Shown here: in pieces, positions 1 to 6,662 of the stretch
How the letters are laid out: each line of letters opens with the position of its first letter
How positions within the stretch are numbered: the stretch's first letter is position 1
DNA from: an uncultured Roseburia sp.
GTDB lineage: Bacteria; Bacillota; Clostridia; Lachnospirales; Lachnospiraceae
DNA: 24,085 nt
Direction: 5' to 3'
NCBI GenBank assembly: GCA_910584215.1
Contig: CAJTYI010000041.1
Location: 1-24,085, forward strand
Made by a program: the position numbers and the translations under genes
Notes under the pieces: generated by a model
What the model was told of the DNA's origin: nothing
What the model saw: only the letters and a program-made list of their open reading frames with translations
Database searches by the model: none

Positions 1-1
1 G

Positions 2-352
2 CCGGATATCAGGGAACACCATGCAAGGTATATAAAAGAATCTGACTGGGAGGCCATGCTGCAGGCGCTGAGTGAATTGTCGCCCGCATATTATGCGGCG
101 TATGATCTTGTTTTTTCCCAGGAATACCTGTATAATTATAATATTTTTATTGCCAAGAAAAACTTGCTGAAACAATATTGTGAATGGCTTTTCCCGATTC
201 TGGAACGTATTGAAGAGCTGTCTAGGCCAAAAGGAAGTCAGCGGGCCGATCGCTATATTGGATATATCGGGGAGAATTTATTGACGTTATATTTTATGTA
301 TCACCAAAAAGATTTCAACATAGCCCACACAGGGAGAATTATGTTGACCTAG
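2..352 (+). CDS. DUF4422 glycosyltransferase-like protein, C-terminal part (5' truncated by window edge)
   Basis: The reading frame is open from the first bases of the window to a TAG at 350-352, giving 116 residues with no start in view. The conserved blocks match the C-terminal end of DUF4422 proteins, which occur in capsule and exopolysaccharide clusters and are thought to be glycosyltransferases: an aromatic-rich YNYNIFIAKK segment, then YCEWLFPILERIEEL, then an RYIGYIGENLLTLYF-type helix. No signal peptide or membrane segment is visible in this part. The following epimerase gene starts only 31 bases downstream on the same strand, so the two are probably co-transcribed, which suggests a polysaccharide or sugar-modification locus extending to the left. 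The family assignment is by motif memory; the precise sugar specificity cannot be read. Confidence 0.75.
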   Translation, partial: PDIREHHARYIKESDWEAMLQALSELSPAYYAAYDLVFSQEYLYNYNIFIAKKNLLKQYCEWLFPILERIEELSRPKGSQRADRYIGYIGENLLTLYFMYHQKDFNIAHTGRIMLT

Positions 353-383
353 GATTTTAATTGAGAAACCGCGGAGAGTGAAG

Positions 384-1046
384 ATGAATTTTGAATTGAC
401 AGCGTCTATGATGTGCGCCAATTATGGCAATCTGGAAAAAGAGGTAAAGGCACTGGAAGAGGGCGGGATTGACTCGTTCCATATCGACATTATGGACGGC
501 CGCTATGTGCCCAATTTTGCCATGTCTCTGAACGACATGGCATATATCGCGTCAGCGACGACAAAGCCGCTTGATGTGCACTTAATGATTGAGCATCCGA
601 ACAACAATATACATATTTTTCTGGAAAAACTGCGCAAGGGCGATACGGTATACATCCATCCGGAGGCAGAATATCACCCTTCGACGACGCTGCAAAAGAT
701 TATCAATGCCGGCATGACGCCTGGTATCGCCATCAATCCGGGGACGAGTATTGAGACCGTTATGGAGATGCTTAGGATTGTAAAAAAGGTGCTTGTGATG
801 TCGGTCAACCCAGGCAACGCCGGGCAAATGTACCTGCCGTATGTGGGGAAAAAATATACGAAGCTGCTGGCGTTAAAAGATGAGATGCATTTTGAGATCT
901 ACTGGGACGGAGCCTGCGGCGCGGACAAGATCAAAGAATACGCGCCGAAAGGCGTAAGAGGCTTTGTGCTCGGCACGACACTGCTGTTTGGAAAAGACGC
1001 GCCGTATGGGGAGACAATCAAAAATATACGGGAGTTGAAGTTTTAG
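384..1046 (+). CDS. Ribulose-phosphate / allulose-6-phosphate 3-epimerase family protein
   Basis: A 220-residue TIM-barrel epimerase, the normal length for the Rpe/AlsE family, which interconverts ketose phosphates at C3 using a bound divalent metal. The metal and catalytic ligands are present: H33 and D35 in FHIDIMDGRYVPN, H66 in LDVHLMIEHP, and D175 in EIYWDGACG. The phosphate loop reads MSVNPGNAGQ. The EIYWDGAC region resembles AlsE (EIEVDGSC) slightly more than Rpe, so allulose-6-phosphate or another ketose phosphate is possible. A GTG at 378 is in frame, but GGAG at 373-376 lies only one base from it and seven bases before ATG 384, so the ATG is preferred. The gene follows the DUF4422 gene closely and is closed by a terminator at 1083-1122. 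Its placement beside a polysaccharide gene suggests a role in nucleotide-sugar supply rather than the central pentose phosphate pathway; that is inference. Confidence 0.85.
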   Translation: MNFELTASMMCANYGNLEKEVKALEEGGIDSFHIDIMDGRYVPNFAMSLNDMAYIASATTKPLDVHLMIEHPNNNIHIFLEKLRKGDTVYIHPEAEYHPSTTLQKIINAGMTPGIAINPGTSIETVMEMLRIVKKVLVMSVNPGNAGQMYLPYVGKKYTKLLALKDEMHFEIYWDGACGADKIKEYAPKGVRGFVLGTTLLFGKDAPYGETIKNIRELKF

Positions 1047-1082
1047 GGGGATGAGGGTTATCGCTGTAACGAGTTCAACAGT

Positions 1083-1122
1083 AAAAGGCGCTGAAACATA
1101 AATATGAATCAACGCCTTTTTT
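1083..1122. terminator. Intrinsic terminator, probably bidirectional
   Basis: A 12-position stem with one mismatch (left arm 1083-1094, AAAAGGCGCTGA; right arm from 1109) encloses a 14-base loop and is followed by six T residues at 1117-1122 on the plus strand. Read on the minus strand the stem is followed by TTTT. It lies between the convergent epimerase gene and htpG and can end both. Confidence 0.85.
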
Positions 1123-1150
1123 GCTTGCCCTGTCAAGGGGGGAGCGTATG

Positions 1151-1173
1151 TCTCTTTCTTCAGTTGAAAGAGA
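1151..1173. other. Perfect 8-bp inverted repeat downstream of htpG
   Basis: TCTCTTTC at 1151-1158 pairs perfectly with GAAAGAGA at 1166-1173 around a 7-base loop. It begins 28 bases past the htpG stop codon on the minus strand. There is no T-run on the minus strand after it, so it may be an RNA 3'-end stabiliser or a weak terminator ahead of the stronger one at 1083-1122. Confidence 0.4.
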
Positions 1174-1200
1174 ATTTGTTATGATAGGTGATACACGCGC

Positions 1201-3336
1201 TTATTTTGCCAGTAGCAGCATAATCTGATTACTTCTCTCCACAAATTTAGTCATGGCGTCCACGGACAGCGGCTGGTTGGACAGCACTGCCAGATCGTAG
1301 AGCTGTTCGCAGAACATCGGTGTATGCTCGGAATCTTTGTGCTCAAAAATATATTTTACGAGCGGATGGTTTGCATTTAAGGTCAGTGTCTGGTCTGCGG
1401 CAAACATATTCGCATCCATGCCGCCCATGGAGTACATCCTCATCATATCCTGCATGCGGCGCCCTTCCTCGGAGAGCGTGATGATCGAGGAAATGTTCTC
1501 ATTTTTCAGCTTTTCAACTTTAACAGTCAATTTCTCGATGTTCAGCGCTTTTTTGAACACTTCCGTCAGGGTGTCGGTTTCGTCCTTCAAGTCCGCGTCA
1601 TCGGTCTCGTCTTTTAAGGACTCTGTCAGGTCGGCGTCGATGCGCATAAATTTGTACTGTTCGTTGCGCTGCTCTAACTGGGAGATGAACGAGGTATCAA
1701 TGTTGTGGTCTAAGATCACGGCCTGCATATTCTGCTCTTTAAATAGCTTAATATACTGTCCTTGCTGATTGCGGTCGGTCACATAGTAGATGATCTTGCG
1801 AGCGTCTTTCTCCTCTGCGGAATCGTCCCCGTCGTCGATAGGATTGCCGTTTTCATCCACTACTTCCGCCTCCACTTTGTCGGTGTCTACAGAGTCGGCA
1901 GAGGCCTCATTGGCATCGGCGGTGTCCGTGCTTTTAGCGTCCTCTTTGTCTTTCTCTTCTTTTATCAGAAGCTCCGGCAAGGTCAGATAAGCGTCCTCAA
2001 GATTCTTAAACAGGATATAGTCGTTCATCTTATCGCAGAACTTGGTATCTTTTAAGCAGCCAAATTTGATGAACGGGCTGATATCGTCCCAGTACTTCTC
2101 GTAGTTTTCCTTTTCCGTCTTGCACATACCGATTAACTTGTCGGCAACCTTTTTGGTGATATATTCGGAGATTTTCTTTACAAAGCCGTCGTTTTGCAGT
2201 GCGCTTCTCGAAACATTTAACGGCAGGTCCGGGCAGTCGATGACGCCCTTTAACAGCATCAAAAACTCGGGAATGACTTCTTTGATATTGTCGGCGATAA
2301 ACACCTGATTGTTGTACAGTTTGATCGTTCCTTCAATGGAGTCGTACTCGGTGTTGATCTTTGGGAAATAGAGGATGCCTTTTAAGTTAAAGGGATAATC
2401 CATGTTCAGGTGAATCCAAAACAGTGGCTCCTTATAGTCCAAAAATACTTTGCGGTAAAAAGCTTTGTAATCCTCGTCGGTACAGTCGTTGGGATTTTTG
2501 TTCCAGAGCGGGTTGACATCGTTTAACGGAACCGGCCGTTTGACAATTTTTAATTTGTCCTTAGCCGGGGAGACTTCCACGATCTCTTTCTCGCCGTTCT
2601 CATTTTCTTTTTCTTCGGTCTTTGCCTCCTCGTGGATGGTCTCTACGACCGTGTCGGTATCCAGTTTGTCCGCGGCGTCGATGGTCTCATACTGTGTCTC
2701 GGCGTTTGCCTTGCTCAAAAAAATCGGTGTCGGCATAAACGAACAATATTTCTCAATCACCTCTCTGGCGCGGTACTCGTTGGCAAATTCGAGACAATCC
2801 TCATTTAGGTGGAGGGTGATCTCTGTGCCGACTGTTTTTTTGGTGCCGTCGGTGATTTCATATTCGGTGCCGCCATCGCAGCTCCAGTGTACCGGCGCCG
2901 CGCCCTCCTGATAGGAGAGAGAGTCGATGCAAACCTCGTCGGCTACCATAAAGGCAGAATAAAATCCGAGACCGAAGTGGCCGATGATTTGATCATCGGT
3001 AGACTTGTCCTTATATTTTTCAATGAAATCGGTGGCGCCGGAAAACGCGATCTGGCAGATATATTCTTCGATTTCGTCGGCGGTCATGCCAAGTCCGTTA
3101 TCGATAAATGTAAGCGTTTTGTCTTCGGGACTTACGATCACCTGAATCTGCGGCTTAAAATCAGACGGCAGCGTGTACTCGCCGATCATATCGAGCTTTT
3201 TTAATTTGGTGATGGCGTCGCAGCCGTTGCTGATTAATTCGCGATAGAAAATGTCATGGTCCGAATATAACCATTTTTTGATGATCGGAAACAGATTTTC
3301 ACTGTCGATCGAAAGGCTTCCCTGTTTGTTTGCCAT
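1201..3336 (-). CDS. htpG: HtpG, Hsp90-family molecular chaperone
   Basis: A 711-residue cytosolic Hsp90, longer than the roughly 625 residues of E. coli HtpG. The GHKL ATPase motifs are present: ELISNGCDA near residues 33-41 (commonly SNASDA elsewhere), DNGLGM at 79-84, and GHFGLGFYSAF at 119-129. The middle-domain arginine loop PLNVSRSAL carries R377, which contacts the ATP gamma-phosphate in the family. There are two strongly acidic, low-complexity insertions: about 212-262 at the junction of the N-terminal and middle domains, where eukaryotic Hsp90 has its charged linker, and about 460-512 inside the middle domain. The start is ATG at 3336, with AAGGAG nine bases upstream on the coding strand and MANKQGSLSI as N-terminus; the frame stays open further upstream but without a ribosome site. 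A sigma-A promoter at 3392-3420 and a CIRCE operator at 3428-3454 imply HrcA-controlled heat-shock expression. Confidence 0.98.
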   Translation of the reverse strand: MANKQGSLSIDSENLFPIIKKWLYSDHDIFYRELISNGCDAITKLKKLDMIGEYTLPSDFKPQIQVIVSPEDKTLTFIDNGLGMTADEIEEYICQIAFSGATDFIEKYKDKSTDDQIIGHFGLGFYSAFMVADEVCIDSLSYQEGAAPVHWSCDGGTEYEITDGTKKTVGTEITLHLNEDCLEFANEYRAREVIEKYCSFMPTPIFLSKANAETQYETIDAADKLDTDTVVETIHEEAKTEEKENENGEKEIVEVSPAKDKLKIVKRPVPLNDVNPLWNKNPNDCTDEDYKAFYRKVFLDYKEPLFWIHLNMDYPFNLKGILYFPKINTEYDSIEGTIKLYNNQVFIADNIKEVIPEFLMLLKGVIDCPDLPLNVSRSALQNDGFVKKISEYITKKVADKLIGMCKTEKENYEKYWDDISPFIKFGCLKDTKFCDKMNDYILFKNLEDAYLTLPELLIKEEKDKEDAKSTDTADANEASADSVDTDKVEAEVVDENGNPIDDGDDSAEEKDARKIIYYVTDRNQQGQYIKLFKEQNMQAVILDHNIDTSFISQLEQRNEQYKFMRIDADLTESLKDETDDADLKDETDTLTEVFKKALNIEKLTVKVEKLKNENISSIITLSEEGRRMQDMMRMYSMGGMDANMFAADQTLTLNANHPLVKYIFEHKDSEHTPMFCEQLYDLAVLSNQPLSVDAMTKFVERSNQIMLLLAK

Positions 3337-3391
3337 AATGAAATACTCCTTTTTATAAATATTTTGCATGTCTTGCAATTCTCTGATATAA

Positions 3392-3420
3392 ATATTAAAA
3401 CCGAACGAGAAAAAAGTCAA
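3392..3420 (-). promoter_or_regulatory. Sigma-A promoter of htpG
   Basis: On the minus strand TTGACT (3420-3415) and TAATAT (3397-3392) are separated by exactly 17 bases, each matching the sigma-A consensus at five of six positions. The predicted start site is about 50 bases before the htpG ATG. Confidence 0.8.
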
Positions 3421-3427
3421 TAGAAAA

Positions 3428-3454
3428 TTAGCACTCTTTTGAGAAGAGTGCTAA
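3428..3454. promoter_or_regulatory. CIRCE operator (HrcA binding site)
   Basis: A perfect match to the CIRCE consensus: TTAGCACTC, nine spacer bases, GAGTGCTAA. HrcA represses CIRCE promoters at normal temperature and releases them on heat shock, usually groESL and dnaK operons. Here the element sits just upstream of the htpG -35 box, a somewhat unusual position, since CIRCE commonly overlaps or follows the start site. Being palindromic it could in principle also affect a rightward transcript towards the M14 gene. Confidence 0.95.
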
Positions 3455-3581
3455 CAACTGAGGGAAAAATGCCGCAAACAAGCGGTTTATCTGGATTTAT
3501 TAAATGTTTCTAAACTGTCGGGGCCGGACATCGCTGTGCGGAAGGTGCAAGAAAATGCAAGCATTTCATTCGTTCCCGAAA

Positions 3582-3589
3582 CATATACT
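3582..3589 (+). promoter_or_regulatory. Possible -10 element of the M14 peptidase gene
   Basis: CATATACT at 3582-3589 lies 45 bases before the start codon. The sequence 17 bases upstream of TATACT (GCATTT) is a poor sigma-A -35 box. CATATACT with AGCATTTC 14 bases upstream loosely resembles a mother-cell sporulation sigma-E promoter. This is weak, motif-only evidence. Confidence 0.3.
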
Positions 3590-3634
3590 GAGTAGAAAAG
3601 GGGCTGTTGCTCTTAATAATCAAGGAGAGCGGAT

Positions 3635-4792
3635 TTGAGAAATATCTATTATGGTTACAGGGGAGTCAGAGTCCGTTACTTACAGTTGGCGCTAAGCCGT
3701 GCGGGATATCCGTTGAATTTAGATGGTATTTTTGGAAATCAGACCTGTGCGGCCGTGGAAGAATTTTATGGCACTTTTGGGTCGTGCAGCATAGAGGGGC
3801 AGGCGGGGGAGCGGCTGCTTCCCTATTTGAGAGGATACCGGATAAACGAAGCGGGAAACACCGTCTTTTATCCGTTTCCGGTGGTTTCCGGGAGAGTGCC
3901 ATATTCATCCTTTTTGACAGGATTGGTGGTGGACGGTTTAATCAAACGCTATCCCATGATCGAAACCGGAAGCATCGGAACGAGTGTGATGGGGCAAGAG
4001 ATTACATATCTCAAAATAGGACGCGGGGAAAAAGAAGTGTTTTACAACGCGTCGTTTCACGGAAACGAGAGCATCACAACGCCGGTGCTGCTCAAGTTTG
4101 CCGAAGATTATGCCAGCGCCTATGCCGCGGGCGGAGAAGTTGGCGGTGTGTCGGCGGCGCTTTTGTATGACAATTATACGCTCTATCTGGTACCGTTAGT
4201 CAATCCTGACGGCGTGGACCTTGTAAACGGCTGGCTGGACCGCGGAGCCAGTTTTCGCGGGGCAGAGGCGATTGCGGCGGATTATCCAATGATTCCTTTC
4301 CCGTCGGGCTGGAAAGCCAACATTGAGGGTATTGATCTGAATCTTCAGTTTCCGGCCGGCTGGGAAGAGGCGCGGGCTGTGAAATTTGCCGCGGGCTTTA
4401 CCTCCCCGGCGCCCAGGGATTACGTCGGGGAGGCGCCGCTTACCGCACCGGAGAGCACGGCGGTCTATGAATTTACGAGACAACATGATTTTTCACTGAT
4501 CCTTGCCTATCACACACAGGGGGAAGTGATTTACTGGAAATATTTAGATTATAATCCCGTCAATTCCTATCAGATTGCCCGCTATTTTGGCAGTGTCAGT
4601 GGATATACGGTTGAGGAGACGCCGGCTGCCAGCGGCTATGCGGGGTATAAAGACTGGTTTATCCAGGAATATAACCGTCCGGGATACACGGTCGAAGTAG
4701 GGCGCGGCATCAACCCCCTGCCCATGTCTCAGTTTTCTTCTATCTACGAAAAAAATATTGGTATCCTGGTAGGAGGAATGACAGAGATCTGA
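3635..4792 (+). CDS. M14-family peptidoglycan endopeptidase with N-terminal peptidoglycan-binding domain
   Basis: A 385-residue protein. Residues 5-65 form a PG_binding_1 domain (GVRVRYLQLAL...LDGIFGNQT) and about 85-385 a zinc carboxypeptidase (M14) domain. Zinc ligands are H142 and E145 (FHGNES) and H293 (AYHTQG), the catalytic glutamate is E354 (GYTVEVG), and VNPDGVD is at 189-195. Classical carboxypeptidases have DLNRNF, whose arginine grips the substrate C-terminus; here it is DLNLQFPAGW, like the gamma-D-glutamyl-diaminopimelate endopeptidases (DLNDQFPA), so cutting of cell-wall stem peptides is the best prediction. There is no signal peptide or membrane segment, so the enzyme may act inside the cell, in muropeptide recycling or the sporulation mother cell, or be exported another way. 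The start is TTG 3635 with AAGGAG seven bases upstream; no nearby in-frame ATG fits. Single-gene unit, divergent from htpG. Confidence 0.88.
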   Translation: MRNIYYGYRGVRVRYLQLALSRAGYPLNLDGIFGNQTCAAVEEFYGTFGSCSIEGQAGERLLPYLRGYRINEAGNTVFYPFPVVSGRVPYSSFLTGLVVDGLIKRYPMIETGSIGTSVMGQEITYLKIGRGEKEVFYNASFHGNESITTPVLLKFAEDYASAYAAGGEVGGVSAALLYDNYTLYLVPLVNPDGVDLVNGWLDRGASFRGAEAIAADYPMIPFPSGWKANIEGIDLNLQFPAGWEEARAVKFAAGFTSPAPRDYVGEAPLTAPESTAVYEFTRQHDFSLILAYHTQGEVIYWKYLDYNPVNSYQIARYFGSVSGYTVEETPAASGYAGYKDWFIQEYNRPGYTVEVGRGINPLPMSQFSSIYEKNIGILVGGMTEI

Positions 4793-4860
4793 CAGAGGGA
4801 AGCGCTTTAACCGTGTAATGGGTTGTGGAAATGATGCGGATGCTTTTGCATGAGGCGACG

Positions 4861-4926
4861 ACAGGCGCAGACAGGGAAAGATGCAAAAATCCGCAGAGGA
4901 TATTGTACTTCCCTGTCCGCGCCTGT
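4861..4926. other. Long near-perfect inverted repeat between convergent genes
   Basis: The left arm (4861-4880, beginning ACAGGCGC) and right arm (4908-4926, ending GCGCCTGT) form a stem of about 18-19 bp with one mismatch and one bulge, around a loop of about 27 bases. It stands between the ends of the M14 gene (4792) and the minus-strand small gene (4989). No T-run follows on either strand, so it is not a typical intrinsic terminator. It might be a Rho-independent end without a U tract, a structured RNA, or the remnant of a miniature element. Confidence 0.55.
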
Positions 4927-4988
4927 ATCAGAATAAGAGAACAGTCGTTTTGTCGGTGGACATATGGAGAGATACCGGGCAATTGCGG

Positions 4989-5279
4989 TTATTTTGGGAT
5001 GAAACAGCGGTTGGCCGCAGCGAGCATCTTTTCCATTTCACCGTTTAAATCTGTCTTGTATGTCTTTTGTTTTTTTTCATTGTCCTGTACGTCTTTGTCT
5101 GTGCGTTCGACTTTTTCTTGTGCCTGCTGCTGTTCTTTGTCCAGTGTTTCGGTGCATTCATTTTCCACCATAACATGCATCTGATAGACGCCTTTTTTGA
5201 TGCGTTCGGCCTCTTTTTTGCATCGCTCTACTTTGTTAAGCTGTCCTTGTTTAAATTCTTTGTAGTCTCCGATCAGCAT
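4989..5279 (-). CDS. Small charged helical protein of unknown function
   Basis: I do not recognise this 96-residue protein. It starts at ATG 5279 with a strong AGGAGG six bases upstream, and has its own promoter at 5362-5390, so it is very likely real. The sequence is rich in Lys, Glu and Gln with almost no hydrophobic runs (KKEAERIKKG, DKEQQQAQEKVERTDKD), predicting one or two long helices or a coiled coil. The two cysteines, C20 and C42, are not in a metal motif, and a third lies near the end. There is no signal peptide or membrane segment. The size and helix content recall WXG100-like or ESAT-6-like proteins, but there is no WXG motif, so I do not assign it. Plus-strand frames over it have weaker start signals and read as its shadow. 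Confidence 0.7.
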   Translation of the reverse strand: MLIGDYKEFKQGQLNKVERCKKEAERIKKGVYQMHVMVENECTETLDKEQQQAQEKVERTDKDVQDNEKKQKTYKTDLNGEMEKMLAAANRCFIPK

Positions 5280-5361
5280 ATAAAACCTCCTGTATTTTAG
5301 AAAAGTACCCGCCCTTAGCAGATGGAAAGAGCGGATATCGTTTCTCATGAATCTTGTTTTT

Positions 5362-5390
5362 ATTATCGTCATGTCCCGCCTGCATGATAA
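5362..5390 (-). promoter_or_regulatory. Sigma-A promoter of the small helical protein gene
   Basis: On the minus strand TTATCA (5390-5385) and GATAAT (5367-5362) are separated by 17 bases, matching the consensus at four and five of six positions. It lies about 85 bases before the start codon at 5279. Confidence 0.55.
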
Positions 5391-5549
5391 TAGCTTTGAG
5401 GCGCTTAAGTGACCAATTGTAGCAACTGGATGCTGTGTTGCGGATAAACCAAAGCCCAAACGACTGCTGCGCGCAGCCGCAGACGGCCGTCAGGTCTGAA
5501 ATCGTAACGTGAAATCTGACATAAGGGACATAATCTTTGCATAAGAGAT

Positions 5550-5555
5550 TATAAT
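5550..5555 (+). promoter_or_regulatory. Possible -10 box of the bile salt hydrolase gene
   Basis: A perfect TATAAT lies 75 bases before the start codon. The best -35 is poor (GGGACA at 5525-5530 with a long 19-base spacer), so the promoter may need an activator, or this may not be the true site. Confidence 0.4.
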
Positions 5556-5630
5556 AAAAGGTAGAATGACGGTAGCAGCGGAGAGATACCACTGTTGCGG
5601 ACGATTCATAACAGATTAGGAGAGTGTAAT

Positions 5631-6605
5631 ATGTGTACTGCTGCAACTTATATGACAAAAGACTGCTATTTTGGACGCACGTTGGATTATAATATTTCTT
5701 ATGGCGACGAAGTTGTGATTACGCCGCGCAATTATTGTTTTTGTTTTCATCAGGTGGGGATCATGCGCAGCCATTATGCGATGATTGGCATGGCCCATGT
5801 CGAGGATGACTGCCCGCTGTATTATGAGGCGGTCAATGAAAAAGGGCTGGCAATGGCCGGTTTAAATTTTGAGGGAAACGCACATTACTGTAAGATCAAG
5901 GAGGGGAAATATAATGTGGCGCCCTATGAATTTATTCCCTGGATATTGGGGCAGTGCGCGACGGTTAAGGATACGCGGAAGCTTTTAGAGAAGCTTAATC
6001 TTGTGGATATCCCGTTCTGTGATAAACTGCCGCAGGCACAGCTGCATTGGATAATTGCCGACTGCAAGGAGGCGATCACGGTGGAGGAAACCGAGAGCGG
6101 CGTTCACATTTACGATAATCCGGTCGGCGTGCTGACTAATAATCCCAATTTCGGGGAGCAGATGTTTCAATTAAACAATTATATGTATCTGTCAACCGGG
6201 GAACCGAAGAATAATTTTTGCAGTAAACTGCCGCTCAAACCATACAGTCATGGGATGGGAGCGATGGGGCTTCCGGGGGACTGGTCTTCCCAATCGCGTT
6301 TTGTCAAGGCGGCGTTTTCCAAACTAAATTCAGTTTCCGGCGATTCGGAGACCGAGAGCGTCAACCAGTTTTTCCATATTCTCGGTACGGTGGAACAGCT
6401 GCGGGGCTGCTGCAGTATGGGGGACGGTGTATATGATATTACTTTTTATACCTCCTGCTGTAATGTGAACAAGGGTATCTATTACTATACGACCTATGAG
6501 AATCATCAAATCACAGCGGTGCATATGCACAATGTAAATCTTGGAGGCTGTTCGCTTGTGTGTTATCCGCCGGTTAGAAAAGAGCAAATCTGGCTGCAAA
6601 ATTAA
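5631..6605 (+). CDS. bsh: Choloylglycine (bile salt) hydrolase, Ntn-hydrolase family
   Basis: A 324-residue cytoplasmic N-terminal nucleophile hydrolase, the usual size for bile salt hydrolases, which split the amide bond of glycine- or taurine-conjugated bile acids. The start at ATG 5631 is fixed by function: Met is removed so that C2 becomes the N-terminal nucleophile, and AGGAG lies eight bases upstream. The active-site set is complete: C2, R16, D19 (FGRTLDYN), N79 (AGLNFEG), N170 (GVLTNNP) and R223 (SSQSRFVKAAF). Late blocks such as TFYTSCCNVNKGIYYYTTYEN resemble the Clostridium perfringens enzyme, favouring bile salts over penicillin V as substrate, though the two families overlap. It appears monocistronic; a separate promoter for the next genes starts just past its stop. 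Confidence 0.93.
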   Translation: MCTAATYMTKDCYFGRTLDYNISYGDEVVITPRNYCFCFHQVGIMRSHYAMIGMAHVEDDCPLYYEAVNEKGLAMAGLNFEGNAHYCKIKEGKYNVAPYEFIPWILGQCATVKDTRKLLEKLNLVDIPFCDKLPQAQLHWIIADCKEAITVEETESGVHIYDNPVGVLTNNPNFGEQMFQLNNYMYLSTGEPKNNFCSKLPLKPYSHGMGAMGLPGDWSSQSRFVKAAFSKLNSVSGDSETESVNQFFHILGTVEQLRGCCSMGDGVYDITFYTSCCNVNKGIYYYTTYENHQITAVHMHNVNLGGCSLVCYPPVRKEQIWLQN

Positions 6606-6607
6606 TG

Positions 6608-6636
6608 TTGTTCGCGATCGCAAAATGCGTTATACT
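6608..6636 (+). promoter_or_regulatory. Candidate promoter of the LRR-VWA-MoxR cassette
   Basis: TTGTTC (6608-6613) and TATACT (6631-6636) are separated by exactly 17 bases, directly after the hydrolase stop codon and 27 bases before the start of the leucine-rich-repeat gene. Confidence 0.55.
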
Positions 6637-6662
6637 ATGTCATACAGGATAATGAGATAGGT

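Larger units (their letters stand above)
5280..5630. other. Intergenic region between the small helical gene and the bile salt hydrolase gene
   Basis: No convincing gene in 351 bases. It holds the ribosome site and promoter of the minus-strand small gene (5286-5390), a GC-rich stretch with short palindromes (GCTGCGCGCAGC and GACGGCCGTC around 5465-5495), two copies of GAAATC either side of CGTAACGT near 5500-5517, and the start signals of the hydrolase gene. The palindromes could be regulator sites, but nothing recognisable stands out. Confidence 0.5.

Noticed and set aside
1337..3204. Several plus-strand frames inside htpG (Ser- and Phe-rich translations)
   Set aside because: They are mirror images of the acidic, Lys-rich htpG coding sequence and have no start signals.
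3607..4170. 187-codon plus-strand frame starting upstream of the M14 gene
   Set aside because: It is out of frame with the motif-bearing peptidase; the translation is Arg- and Gly-rich, low-quality sequence, and AAGGAG is spaced for TTG 3635.
5067..5300. Hydrophobic plus-strand frame that looks like a membrane protein
   Set aside because: It is the complement of the Lys/Glu-rich small helical gene, which has the better ribosome site and promoter.
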